Positions 12,520-23,945 of a stretch of DNA of 64,000 nucleotides are shown here, piece after piece. The stretch is taken from assembly GCA_032622095.1 (NCBI GenBank), contig CP136067.1, positions 200,160,052 to 200,224,051 on the forward strand, read 5' to 3'. A program made the translations under genes and the position numbers. Below the pieces are notes generated by a model. The model worked only from the letters and a program-made list of their open reading frames with translations, ran no database searches and was not told the DNA's origin. The first letter of the stretch is position 1; each line of letters begins with the position of its first letter. The stretch comes from Siphonodentalium dalli (taxonomy: Eukaryota; Mollusca; Scaphopoda; Gadilida; Siphonodentaliidae).

Positions 12520-13520
12520 AAATAGGCCTATGCCAGGGCAGAAACTAAAGTTGCGAGAGGCACCCCTGGTTGAGTGTGGGATATTTGGCACTCGAGACTT
12601 GGTTATAGAGGGTTTTCGTTGGAATTTCCAACTGCACCCCACCCCATTGAACCACACCAAACTCATAAGTTTGCGTAAATCAATTTGCACCCCTCCTTTG
12701 ATTTTTCCCAAATGTGCCCTCACAGACTACCAGATGGTAGACTATTCCAAATGAACCAGTAGTATTGTGGCCACTTGTCGTGCGGGGGGGGGGGGGGGGT
12801 GAAAAAGATGGTTCGGTCCAGTATGAGATTACATCTTAACATCTAGTGGTATAACACCACACAAATTTACACCCCGATCTATTTTTTCTTAGATGAATTA
12901 GCGAGTAACTACTGGCAAGGACACAGAACACACGGGTCGGTTGATGGTTAGGCCCGATATGAGAACATTTTTGAAATATGAACATGAATATTTGACAATC
13001 CTATAGCATAGACCGGCCTCAAGTTGTCCAATTCTGGGAAATTATTAACCTGACACTCACCCATAGGTTTCAAAATTGCCAACTGATGGCCATTTGAGTC
13101 CATAATTTTGCAAATGAAAGGGAAATATGCAAATGTTGGTCTAAAAACAACAAAGTCGTCACGAAGAAAGTGTTGGAAAATCAAACTACGAGAACAATTT
13201 CAGCCTAATTTTGGTGTAAAAAAATTTCCAATTAATTTTGCTCGGGGTATTAGGTATGACTACAATTGGGGGGGGGGGGTAAGACCCCTGCATAACCACC
13301 CCTGTCGACAAGTCCCTACTTGACACCCCATGCTAAATAATCGATACTAAGTTATGTTGGGTGGCACCCGGGGGGGGGGGGGGGGGGGGGGTCAGGGGTT
13401 ACATCCCAGCCATGTCGGGGAATCATAGCCATCCCCCGTCGGTGAGTTATGTAATGGTCAACCGGCAGCTAAAGCCCACCCCCCCCCCCCCTGTCGGGCA
13501 TATCCTGGTGCCACCCCTGT
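12520..13520. repeat. Degenerate G-run-rich repeats related to the hAT-like element
   Basis: The segment holds stretches similar to the 13690-14752 element (AAATTTCCAACTGATG-type motifs, CCTGTCGACAAGTCCC at about 13302) and long G runs: 16 G at 12784-12799, about 12 at 13267 and 22 at 13370-13391. No target duplication could be found. It is probably one or more decayed relatives. G runs can also be unreliable in sequencing. Confidence 0.5.
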
Positions 13521-13689
13521 TTGAAATCATATAAAACTTTTGAAGAAGAAGACCACATATTGAGCAGAAATTAGGGGGAAATGAGCTCTCGTAAGCACAA
13601 AAGTGCACTAAAGACATCCCAATAAATGCAAATTAGATGCAACCGCATATTGTATATATATGGTATCGTTCTGTTTGCCTCTCTATATC

Positions 13690-14752
13690 CAGGGACGTGG
13701 CTACATGGTTTCCGTTATGGGGTGTCCACCATGGGAAATTCCAACTCGAACCCCTTGAATCAGAATCACCCCAAACACAAATTCTATTTGCACCACCCCC
13801 CTTGTACATCAGTGCTTAAGCCTAATATCCTATATATATATATTTTTAAACATGGTTCTATATTCCAGGTTTGAAAATTCAGATAGTTTAACCTGAACAA
13901 TTGCATAAATCATAACATCTAATGGTCTAACTCAAGACAAATGCCCACGGCTACGGACAAGAGGCGGGGACACACCAGGTTGACCATGGTTCTTCGACCC
14001 GGTGTGAGAAAAGTTTTAAAACTATAAAAGAAAATATTAAATCCTAGCATGCATCTAGACTGGCCTCAACTGAACCTTTCCTGGTGTTGGAAATTTCAAA
14101 CCTCATACTCCCCCTCAGGTTGGAAAACTCTCCAATTGATGACTATTTCAGTCCACAAGGTTGACCAAATGAAGTAAAGTATTGTTTTGTTAAACTAATT
14201 AGCAGTTTTGTTTTGTATTGGCCATTGGCGGGAAGGGACAATGACAACGATAGTCGGCCCGGTGTGCAAATTATTTTTAATCTGAACAAGAAAATCTCAA
14301 AATCCTAGCATCTAGACTAGCCTCAAACCTTCCTAGAGTTGGACATTTCAAACCTGACACCCCCACTTAGGTTGGAAAATTTTCAACTGATGACAATTCC
14401 AATGACAATGTTGACCAAATGCATGACAATATTGTTTTCTTAAATTAACTAGCAGTTTTTTGACTGGCCACGGGGGAGGGACCAGGACACAAACTGTCCA
14501 AGTGTTGGAAATTTCCAACCTGTCACCCTCCTAAGGTTGGAAATTTCCGACTGATGACCTTTTCAGTCCAAAATATTTACCAAAAATAGGAAAATATGCA
14601 AATAAATTGTTTGAAAATCAAACTACAAGAACATTTTCACCTTAATGTTGGTGTGAAATTTCCAACTAATGTTTTGGTAAGTATGAACATTTTGACCAAA
14701 GTTGGGGGGGGGTGTGAGACACCACAACCCTCCCCCTGTCGCCAAGTCTCTG
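13690..14752. mobile_element. Non-autonomous hAT-like DNA element with 8-bp target duplication
   Basis: The left end is CAGGGACGTGGCTAC and the right end, reverse-complemented, is CAGAGACTTGGCGAC: 12 of 15 bases match. The element is flanked by an exact 8-bp direct repeat TCTATATC at 13682-13689 and 14753-14760. CAG-starting short inverted ends and an 8-bp duplication are hallmarks of the hAT superfamily. The 1,063-bp interior has two or three degenerate internal repeats (GGAAATTTCC.. with TTGACCAAAT) and no transposase frame. Confidence 0.85.
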
Positions 14753-15060
14753 TCTATATCATATAAATACATTTCTAAAAACCCTTAAACCAACTCGACG
14801 TGCGATTTCCCTGCGCTCCTGTTGCGCAAATTCTAGTATAAAAAGTGCGTATATTTCAGACAAAGTTCAAACAGTAAATGTGACCAGACAAGACATAGAA
14901 ACCGCTAATCTCATATTTCAAATCTGACAACACCAGTCGAACATGATTACCTTTCAAAGCAATAACACCGGGCACCATGTTACGGACAACCACAGGCATG
15001 CAAACCATGGATAAATACACGGTAAAAAGAACGGCGTTTTTTTTTGTACGGTTATATCTG

Positions 15061-15107
15061 GCATATACCCATGGTTATATATAAACGGGCTACGAGCATC
15101 TGACTGC
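15061..15107. repeat. 47-bp sequence, inverted copy at 12262-12308
   Basis: It is a perfect inverted match to 12262-12308, centred on CCATGG. See that entry. Confidence 0.85.
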
Positions 15108-15304
15108 AGTATTTTGAAACATCCCTATATAATCCATTGTAACTAATAATACATCTATATAATAACACATCTATTATCGAATCCGTGGCATCCAAACTCC
15201 GATAAAGCCAAAGAGTAATTAACCACGCATCATTAATTGTGGGAACAACGAGAAACACGTCTGGTCACTACCACGTCTGGTATGAGAAATCTCATCTCTC
15301 TGTC

Positions 15305-15790
15305 GCACTTTAAATCTCAACAAAGGAGCTGGTATAGATGGTGTAAATTATGAGCGTATTATTGTGTGTGGTGATGATCTTGCCCGCTGCATTGCAACCT
15401 TGTACATCTACTTCTTTCAATTTGAACATATACCAGCTGGAGCTAAGCGTGGCTGTATAATATCTTTATATAAAAGGACACTCTAAACCAAAAGATTATT
15501 TTGATAGCTACATAGAAATTACTCTTCTACCAGCAGACAGCAGTATATAAACGTTCTGAGAAATTCTTATTATCGAGAATGGAGAAGTATACTGCCTTCG
15601 CCATTAAAGTTGATTACTTGCAGAATGGGGTTCAGCAGGACATAAGTTGCAACATGTCTTCTTTTCTTGAATCAGAAAGTTTGGTGTATACATTCGAGAG
15701 ACAGGGCAAACTGTTTGTCTGTTTCTTGGATGTATGGATAGCTTTCGATAGTGTACGGATAAAGGTTATGTTACCCATATAATATTACAG
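15305..15790 (+). pseudogene. LINE reverse transcriptase fragment
   Basis: The frame pieces read KGAGIDGVNYERI (about 15318), IPAGAKRGCIISLYK (about 15433), a FDSYIEITLLPA block (about 15500) and, in the open frame 15579-15782, KLFVCFLDV followed by AFDSV. This is the order of the N-terminal RT blocks of a non-LTR retrotransposon. The fragment lacks the catalytic ADD/YxDD block, so it is truncated on the 3' side. Frameshifts separate the blocks. Its sequence differs from the minus-strand LINE at 6.6-9.8 kb, so it is probably another family. Confidence 0.75.
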
Positions 15791-15871
15791 CGATACAGGT
15801 GATCACAAAACAAGCAAACTATTGGCACAGCACATGTGCACTAAAGCAGGCGATGATATGATATGAAAATA

Positions 15872-15929
15872 ATGAAAATATGCACCGAAATAGTCAAACA
15901 ATTGTGACTATTTCGGCGCATATTTTCAT
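15872..15929. repeat. Near-perfect 58-bp hairpin
   Basis: Arms of about 25 bp (ATGAAAATATGCACCGAAAT... and its complement) with one mismatch flank a 7-8 base loop. It is non-coding. It could be the core of a small foldback element or an RNA hairpin. Confidence 0.8.
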
Positions 15930-16995
15930 AAAGGGATCCCTGTTAGCGATATAACCACATTCTCGTGTCGAGAAGCTCTCCTTGGAGTGGAAGGATATTA
16001 TGTCATGTTCGTCATTACACTGAAATTGTTCATAAGTATATAACTAGATGATTGCCAGTCAAATTGAAGGGATTATAAACGTTTTCTATTACTTTCCGGA
16101 ATTCGCTGACATGAACAAATTATAATTTATGTTTTGGGTTGTATTGTAACTGTATTAGTAAAACACTGCAGGCCGTGGACAAAATAATTATGTGCTACAT
16201 TGGACGTTTGCTTGAAAAGTTATAGACGAACGAAAAGAGTGACATAGTTACAAGCGTGTACACAGACAGACATACAGACGATGGACCGCCTGCTAATTTG
16301 TGAATTAGTTAAGTTTGCAAAGTTCCGTTTATTATGTACATTCCAGAACTGAAACAGTTTTCGGTTATAACTAAGAGTTCCCATTCCCGCGAGAAAATAC
16401 AAGCTCCGTGATGTTTGTTTATTTATAATTTTGCCGAACTTATATCTCATCAAATTACATTCAAAGATTCAATCTTTCGGATACCCTCAATCTGAATTCC
16501 AATGAATCCTGGACATATCCGTCATTCGCTGCCTCGCTATCTCCCGTGGCGCTTGAGGCATCTTTCATTTACTTCAGCATTAGCTGCAAACACCAGGCAG
16601 AGTTATCTCCCATCGCTTCGCTGAGATATCACTGCCATAAGGACATTTGGTAAGGACTTCTTACGTGTTCTTAGTTCTTATGTTTTAGGATTAAAATTGT
16701 CAATGTCAGGCTCAGTCTATATTGTTCTTATCAATACCGAAAGAATTGCCATTATTGCAAACTTTTGGTGATCAAAATAAGATAATAGGACGTCGCATCA
16801 GTGCTATAATGTCGTAACCCACATTTTCAACTTTCCGAGAAAATGAAGGTTGAAGTTTTCAGACAACGTTTCTCCTAATGTTGAGAAAGCATGACGTATT
16901 GCTGTATTTATCCCAATGACAACTGACATTTTTGCTGTCCATTGAACCACATATTCGTTCTGTTTACTCCCTCGTTTTCTTTTAAAAAGCAATAA
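15930..16995. other. No supported gene
   Basis: Short frames only (for example 16220-16453 and 16804-16992, minus strand), without recognisable motifs. I see no repeat structure. Confidence 0.45.
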
Positions 16996-16999
16996 CTTG

Positions 17000-17365
17000 T
17001 TTGGAGATACGACCTTTTGCGTACGCCAATGACGATTGGTGTCCGTGCTATAAGGGAGTTGTGCTAATAAATACAGATTAAGTTAAATATGCTGGTAATC
17101 GCATGTGTCTATGAACTAAATAGTGCCTAATCTACATTATAAATATTCACTCATGTGCATCATCATACAGAAATTTGTGGAACAATCACAAAATTTAAAT
17201 CACCAAATGACCACGTGACTAACATGGAGATACGACCATATAGCACACATTTGAGAATTTACAAACACAAAACAGAAGTCACGTGGACAACCTGAAACAT
17301 CCGATTGGACATACGACCTTTTAGCACGAATAATTGTGAAGATCGCTGGAGATACGACATTTGTG
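17000..17365. repeat. Four spaced copies of a GGAGATACGACCTTTT motif
   Basis: Near-identical copies start at about 17003, 17226, 17306 and 17348. The first three are followed by TTGCGTACG, ATAGCAC or TTAGCACG, giving a consensus GGAGATACGACCTTTTAGCAC. The spacers between copies are unrelated, which is unusual for a simple tandem repeat. Confidence 0.65.
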
Positions 17366-17569
17366 TCACTGGTTTGTGAGAATATTTGCCATCCAATGCA
17401 AAAACAGTTTGGTCCCTCGGATTGGATTTTTTCTCACGATTCGAATGATATCAAATACTCATTTCCCGCAGTGATGCGACGCGGTGACTAAATATTGATC
17501 CGACGATATGTAAAAATAGATGTACCGGTCCGCAACGTACCACTCTTGTGGCAATGCTATATCGCAGTG

Positions 17570-18430
17570 CTAACGCAGAGGGCGCTGCATGGAGTTTGCA
17601 TTAGCTGCAGCCGTTGCCCCACCAGATCTCATGGAATGAAGCCCAAGATTCTTTTCAGGACAGACCTCATTTAAACGACCAACAATACATTCTCTTGTTC
17701 TCGTATAACTAAGGGGTTTGTTTTTCTTAATCAAATTACATGTGGTCACAAACCAATATAATGGTCTAAATATAAATTCGTCAGAATGAGAGGTCAAATC
17801 TAGTTTTGCTACTGATAAGTATTTTGACAAATATTTAACGGGACATCCTTCCGTCTGTCCTGTAGCAATTACTACTTCACTGCCTAACCTGTATTGGTTA
17901 GTTTTGCTTTTTGTAATGTTCAACTTTAAATATTTTGGAAATATTTCAACATCTTTACATGTCAGTGCCTGTATTTCAGAAAATCTCAGAAATCCACTGA
18001 TACCCACAACACTCATTGCCAAATCTTGCACAATTGCTAAGCCTGTTGAATCTGAATATTTCATACAAATGTTCACAATGTCAGCTGTGTCTATATGGTC
18101 ATTTTCGTTTGTTTTATTGGTGTGCAGTCTTTTGGACGCCTCAATCACTCCTGTCACAAAACAGTTGTCTGTCGGAACTCCGTAACCGTAAAGTTCATGC
18201 ACCCATTTAATGGCGAATTTGCTGGCACTAACGACGCTATATGAATATTTTGCGTCCACTAAACTTGTTAAATACATTGCAATTTGAATTGAAAACTGGC
18301 ATTACTACAGCACGCAACTCCATTTTTTAAAATACATATAATATTTGCTCACAGTACTGTCTGCACAAGAATGAATAAGAAGGTCCGCCATCTTTTTCCC
18401 CAGCTCTCTGTCAATTCGCTCCTTTCGACT
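17570..18430 (-). pseudogene. Tyrosine recombinase (retrotransposon/Crypton type), truncated
   Basis: The main frame (18277-17570, 235 aa) has a core-binding helix segment (FAIKWVHELYG, residues 22-32) and a catalytic domain with GFLRFSEI (catalytic Arg 98), a beta-hairpin Lys region (NITKSKTNQYR, 120-130) and HSMRSGG (catalytic His 214, Arg 217). The frame ends about 15 residues after that, before the nucleophilic Tyr. Upstream, 18430-18300 continues in frame with a DSTVSKYYMYFKKW segment of the N-terminal domain, but two adjacent stop codons lie at about 18300. Eukaryotic recombinases with HS(M/L)RSGGAT belong to DIRS/Ngaro/Crypton elements. It is on the same strand as the DIRS-like gag and RT at 28-30 kb, but 10 kb away. 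Confidence 0.85.
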
Positions 18431-19318
18431 TCATCCTTGATTCTGTTGTTTAAACCTAAAATGAATCATATTATCTTTAAGCAACCATATAACTATGATA
18501 CAGCATTGTGAGTGATGTGAATTGCCCCATGGAAAAGCTCAATTTCCCCCATTTGAATAGGCTGTTATCTCCCCTTCCCGGGACAACCACGTTGTGACCT
18601 TTGAGAATCTTCATTCTCATTGTATCATCAAATTTGTTATTCAGTTTCATGACAATAGACCATTCCCGGATTACAATAAATTAGTGCATTGTATTACCTC
18701 CCTGCTAGCCGGCCACTAGAGCGCGCTATTAATTAGCTTGTTTTCTCACCGGAAGTTAGGGACTCTTTTATATCAACGCCGCATTGCATATATGCATGTA
18801 ACATTAAACATATATAACTAAAACAGGATATACTAAAGAGCATAACATCGACCCATCTGACATTTGTATAGGTACTGTTATCTAAATCCAGTGAATTAAA
18901 TGCCAGTCAGTGTTGTCTTTCATTGCATCCGGATCATTTATCAAGGTATGCGTGGATTAAGAAACATATGATAACTGACGTATAACATTACACAGAGAAG
19001 ACAATACAAGGCCATATTATACCAAATCAGTTACGGTATGGGGAAAAGGATTACTAGCATTTGATGCCCGGTAGTCATTGTTAAAGGCAAACATAAACTG
19101 TGAATGGCGCGATTTGTGATTTCCGCCCGTTAGGTAATTTAGGCATGCATCCCGTGATTCAGAATAAATGGATCAATGGTTCGAGAGTATATGGCCTATA
19201 AAATGGTGTGTAAACAGCAAAATCAAACTCCAGGTGCCATGCGCGATTAACCTACACTCTTAAACGTTTTGGTTTTTTAAAATACCAAATTTGGTTTTGA
19301 ACTTTGTCCCATATATCT
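18431..19318. other. No supported gene
   Basis: Mixed-composition DNA without long frames, recognisable motifs or clear repeats. Confidence 0.45.
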
Positions 19319-19680
19319 AACCAAATTAGGTTTTGATCAAAACTAAATACCAAGCGCCAACTGGTTTTGATAAAAACCAAAATTGGTTTTGATCAAAACC
19401 AAATTGCATGAATATTTGGTTTCGATCAAAACCAAAATTGGTTTTGAACTTTTGTCCCATATATGTAACCATTAGGTTTTGATCAAAACCAAATACCAAG
19501 CGCCAACTGGTTTTGATCAAAACCAAAATTGGTATTGAGCGTTTGTCCCATATATGTAACCAAATTAGGTTTTGATCAAAACCAAATACCAAGCGCCAAC
19601 TGGTTTTGATCAAAACCCAAACTGGTTTTATATATGAAACCAATTTTAGTTTTGATAAAAACCAATTTTGGTTTTGACCA
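19319..19680. repeat. Satellite of GGTTTTGATCAAAACC palindromes
   Basis: The 16-base palindrome GGTTTTGATCAAAACC and variants recur about ten times. They are embedded in longer units that begin ACC(AA)ATTAGG at 19319, 19466 and 19558 and carry AAATACCAAGCGCCAACTGG. Unit lengths are about 147 and 92 bp. The minus-strand frame 19326-19721 only reflects the repeat (FGFDQN). Further copies occur at 27340-27425. Confidence 0.85.
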
Positions 19681-19847
19681 AAAAGTTCCTTTTTTGCACA
19701 ATTTATTGATAAATGTGCCATACAACATACTTATGCAACCTTTAAGGGTACTGTACACTAAATCCACCCATTTATTGTACCATATCCATAGTCAACAAAA
19801 TATATGCAACACATGAATGAATTTGGTTTTCCAAGTTTGACATGTAA

Positions 19848-19901
19848 AATTATAATGAAAATTAATTTATGACAAGTCATAAATTGATTTTCATTATAAT
19901 T
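19848..19901. repeat. 54-bp near-perfect palindrome
   Basis: Two 26-bp arms (AATTATAATGAAAATTAATT.. and complement) flank a 2-base centre; one mismatch is seen. It follows TTTAAGGGTACTGTACAC (19740), which resembles the TTAA-element end at 59745, so the region may be another decayed TTAA element. Confidence 0.85.
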
Positions 19902-21888
19902 ACCAATCCATTGATATATTAAAGGGCTAATTAGAAAAAGACTTTAGACAGTCTGAAACAGATGCCACCAGATTCCATTTCCAGAACAAAAATTCAGCTG
20001 ATCACTTGCATACTACAGGCTATCAAATTTCTATATTATGGCTTTCGTACCCTCCCACAAACATACATGTACATGTATATGGGTTCTTTTTGCCAATTGG
20101 TCAAATCTTAAATTATACGAAAACCCAATTATTTTTGATGGTTTCTACCATAATAATGTTGGTTGCCAAGTAAACAGAAAATAAACGGTGACCATGTAAT
20201 TCTTTTGTTTACGGTTATCACTTATTTACTGTTTACACAGTCCTGAAATTATTATGATAGAAACAGTTGGTACGCAAACAGTCAAGTGTTTCTCACATAA
20301 TTTTGTGATTAATTTTTCAAGTGTGCATGCTGGCATAGAACTAAATTCCACAAGATGCTGCAAGATGTGGCAAATTACATGTAAAATTTCCTGAAATCAC
20401 AAATCTCTTAGGACTATTCTACCATTTAAGTGCTATCAGTAACCTTAAAGTGAGGCATGTAATTGGCCTGCACATGTGAGGGCCACCCCATTCATGAATC
20501 ATATCATAAGCAACAAAAATTAAGAGTCGAAGATGAACTAAATTGTCCAAATGACATAATTGGTTGCATCAATGTTGAATGAAGTTTTAAGAAAAACATC
20601 AATGAAGACACAGTGAGATTTTGGAAATTAAACTTTAATTAAAACATATCCAGGAGGAATAATTGTCATCCTAGCCATTCTTCCACAGCAGTGTATATTC
20701 CTGATGTCTGTGCACACCTCACCATCGCAACAATTGCAATGAATTAACTCTTAATATATAGTTCATCACACCCTTCTTATATTGAACATTCCCAAGAATG
20801 ACAGCTCATCTGTTTTACACCTGTCATGCAGTAGAAATTTAAAGATCAGCAAACTCCTTTATATTGGCATCTGATGAATATAGCAGCACTTGATAGCATA
20901 GCATGTTACTAACTTCCCACAGGCTGCACCACACTTGTATATTGTGGTGCAATATTTATGAATGAAAAGTTGATGAATAACATATTGTATCTACACAGAT
21001 AACACACATGCCTCCTCTGTATGCTGTGCACATTCTGATACTAAAGTTTCCAATGCCAGTGAACGAACATACTCTGAAAAGAAATGCATAAAATACTATG
21101 TTTAGGAAAAGTCAGATTTAAAGACATACATTGCAGACTTATTTCATTGAATACTAAAAGCATTGTTAGGGCATGGCAAAATATGCCCATGGCAATTCCA
21201 ACAAAAGACCTTTAACTCTGGTGAAATTGACGTGCTGAACCAAAACTCAAACTGGACATGTATTTTGTACATTAAAACACACACATTTCAAATTTCATTC
21301 AACTCAGTTGAGACTATCTAAAGTTACCATCTGACATCTGGAATCCAAAAGCGAACTAACAGACAGACATGCAGCATAATACATCCCCTTTTTTAAACAG
21401 GCATATATGGGTGCATATAAACAATCAGTTAGTATCCAAACACTATCCCCACTGGAATTATGTAGCAAAAACCTGAGATTAAGAACTAAAATTCCAACCA
21501 TATCCACTGTAGCATTTCAGAGAATACAACGGTTGAACCACGCACAAATGTAAACATTTACTACTTTATTCAGGGCACATTTAAAAGCACATCAGGTTAT
21601 TGGATATTTACCAGGCCATTTATAAGGCTATCATGGCTATGGTTTATATATTGTCATCAGTATTCTGTGAATTAAACTGCAAAATGCGGTGATTATTCAC
21701 CCCCCCCCCCAATTGCCCCTGTTTTTTAAATCTCCAGTTACCCTTCACAGGTAGTATTTTATTTAGTCTTATTCCATACCATGACACTTAGAAGTACACA
21801 ATCTGCTAGACATTATTTGTTTGGACTCTTTTCCATAGGTAGGGAATTTAGACATAAATTCAACAAACATACAACATAAGGCTTTTTG
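19902..21888. other. Long AT-rich stretch without supported features
   Basis: No frame above about 70 codons with any recognisable motif on either strand, and no strong repeats. It could hold introns or intergenic DNA of a host gene, but nothing supports a gene model. Confidence 0.5.
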
Positions 21889-22228
21889 TTAAAGGTGCAC
21901 AATCTGATCTGATTGTCCCCGGATCATCCAGTTACAACATGAACAACAACGGAAATTTACACCGAAAGCCAATAGTCATCCAACATTACTTTTCATCATG
22001 TTATCTTCCGAAATTGATTTGCGACGAGACCTCTCAATATCTTGTATATCTGCATATTTCTAGAAGAAGTCAGTGGAATGTTTGGTAGGCTGACAAATAA
22101 TCGAGGTGGATAAAATTAACAGATTTGATAACTCAGAGCTTTGAGGGATAGGATCCTCAACTCAAATAAAATATTATTTAAACCCGAAGCTGAAGAAATA
22201 GTAATTTAGGGGGCGTCAAATCAGATTA
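21889..22228. mobile_element. Decayed TTAA-foldback relative
   Basis: The left side reads TTAAAGGTGCACAATCTGAT. The right side contains an inverse AATCAGATTATACATCTT. The interior includes the conserved CCTCAACTCAAATAAAATATT and CCCGAAGC blocks of the 1366-1843 element. It is too diverged for its ends to be certain. Confidence 0.5.
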
Positions 22229-22402
22229 TACATCTTCTAAGTGATGCGTATTTATATAAAAATTTACAGTTGTAAATTGAATACATCCAAGTTCCAACTT
22301 TGGTCCAGTGTATGTCTTCCAGTCAATTTACTTCCACAGCAAGACTTCTAGCTGACCGTCCTCTATAAACTATAACATACAGGTCTTATAAAATGATACC
22401 AA

Positions 22403-22628
22403 CAAGCCTTGAAATAGTGTGTCTGTCATTTGCAGAATGAGGTCCCCAGAGGAAGAATTTAGTTATGGTACCCCACATAGTGGGCTAGCATCACCAAATT
22501 CACCCTCTGTGAACCTCTCCAGATGGTGTATTTGGTGATGCTAGCCCACTGTGCGGGGTACCATCAATAAATTCACCCTCTGGGGACCTCATTCTGCGAA
22601 TGACAGGCACACTCCATTTCAAGGCTTG
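22403..22628. mobile_element. 226-bp foldback element with arms of about 97 bp
   Basis: The left arm starts CAAGCCTTGAAATAGTGTG and runs to about 22500. The right arm, from about 22530, is its reverse complement with few mismatches. The loop is about 30 bp. Blocks such as TGGGCTAGCATCACCAAAT and GAATGAGGTCCCCAGAGG pair closely. No frame or target duplication was found. The high arm identity suggests a young copy. Confidence 0.85.
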
Positions 22629-23179
22629 GACATGCACCAGTATATGAAATGACATGTACATCTATAGATTTACTTAAAATATCACATATTGTTCTGGATA
22701 TAAATCTTTTCAATGTACTGGCCACGACATATAGGATTTCAAACAAAGAAAACATTATTGCAGGCATGTCATACATGTAGCATGGTTTGATGACAGGTGA
22801 AATACCCATCATGGGTGGGGGTGTGAGTAATCACATTCTTCATGACTTCGGGGCGGGCGGCCTTCATTTACATGTAGGTTATAGTTTAGAAATAACATTT
22901 ATCAAATTATGATAATTTCCTCAAGAAGATACTATTATATAGTATAGCATAATTATTATATGAATGTGATATTATTCACAAAACACGCTTTGTGTCAGAG
23001 AAAATGCAAGTCGAGCAAAAAGAGCAGTGAGCAGAGCAGAGTCACGATAATGCATCGTTTCCTTATATTTAGATGTGTGTTTGGTACATTTACAACTTAC
23101 AACTCACAATACTATCATAGTAAATTCCTTATTTGCTCTGTATTACCATATTTTGGTTAAGAGATAATCCTAACTGGAT

Positions 23180-23945
23180 AAGGGGGGAGCTCGGAAAATA
23201 TTTCAGGCACGTATGCTGATTTTTACTTCTCGACCCTAGTTGGGACTCACTCACCCCCACATCCAAATTGTTTTTCTGTTTTCGGCAGTTTTTTCGACCA
23301 TATTTGGACACACAACCCCCCCCTTTTATCACTAAAACAGAGATTTGCGAGCGTGGGGGGGGGGGGGGAGAGGGAATTCACTGTAAACAGCTGTATATGA
23401 ATTTCTGTGCATTCATGGATGTTAACATAACATGTAAATAGGAATGTGTCATTTTGGGTTAAATCGGCTAAAAAAAACATGGCTGCCAGCGGCCATCTTG
23501 GATTTCAAAATTTGCAACAAAATACAACACGATAACTGCCTGCAGCCAGTTTAGCAGTTATAATTACATTATTTCTCTTCTTCTAATGTGTTTAAAGGTA
23601 CTCAATCCAATCAGACGCTCCTAAATTAGTATTTCTTTGGCTTCGGGGTTAAAACATATTTGAATCGAGTCAAGGAACCTACCTGTCAAAGCTCAGCGTG
23701 ATCAGATATAGATATAGTAAATTATTACCGCTCGAGTTTTCTGTTTAAACTACTTAATAACCCCGAAGCCAATGAAATAGTAATTTCGGAATGTCTGATC
23801 GGATTGAGTAGCTTTAAGCCAAACTCATTGCAAAAGCAGTCAAAAAACATGCAGGAAAAAAAATTTGAGTTGCGGAAATTATTTTTTGGTCCCATCGACA
23901 ACACACCCACCCCGGCATACATGCCCTGAAAACATCCCCCACCAA
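23180..23945. mobile_element. TIR repeat copy 1 (interrupted), related to 31523-32097
   Basis: It is homologous over its length to 31523-32097. Shared parts include TTTCAGGCACGTATG near the left end, ACATGGCTGCCAGCGGCC in the middle and CCGGCATAC near the right end. The left end and the complement of the right end both contain CAG(G)CACGTATG, so the ends are inverted repeats. This copy is split by the TTAA element at 23592-23817. No transposase is seen. Confidence 0.75.
23592..23817. mobile_element. TTAA-flanked foldback nested in a TIR repeat
   Basis: The ends are TTAAAGGTACTCAATCC and its complement GGATTGAGTAGCTTTAA; TTAA lies on both sides. The arms share the CTTCGGGG(T)TA and GAAATAGTAATTT blocks with the 1366-1843 element. 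The uninterrupted relative at 31523-32097 has no insert at the matching place (about 31945-31958), giving an empty-site comparison. Confidence 0.85.

Noticed and set aside
12262..15107. The 47-bp inverted pair as terminal repeats of one DNA transposon
   Set aside because: The sequence between holds an independent hAT-like element and other repeats, no transposase, and no target duplication is visible outside.
19319..19680. Regular palindromic repeats considered as a CRISPR-like array
   Set aside because: There are no unique spacers of constant length, no cas genes, and the DNA is eukaryotic.
19326..19721. A 131-codon minus-strand frame with repeated FGFDQN
   Set aside because: It simply translates the GGTTTTGATCAAAACC satellite. 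The periodicity follows the DNA palindrome and there is no start context or domain.
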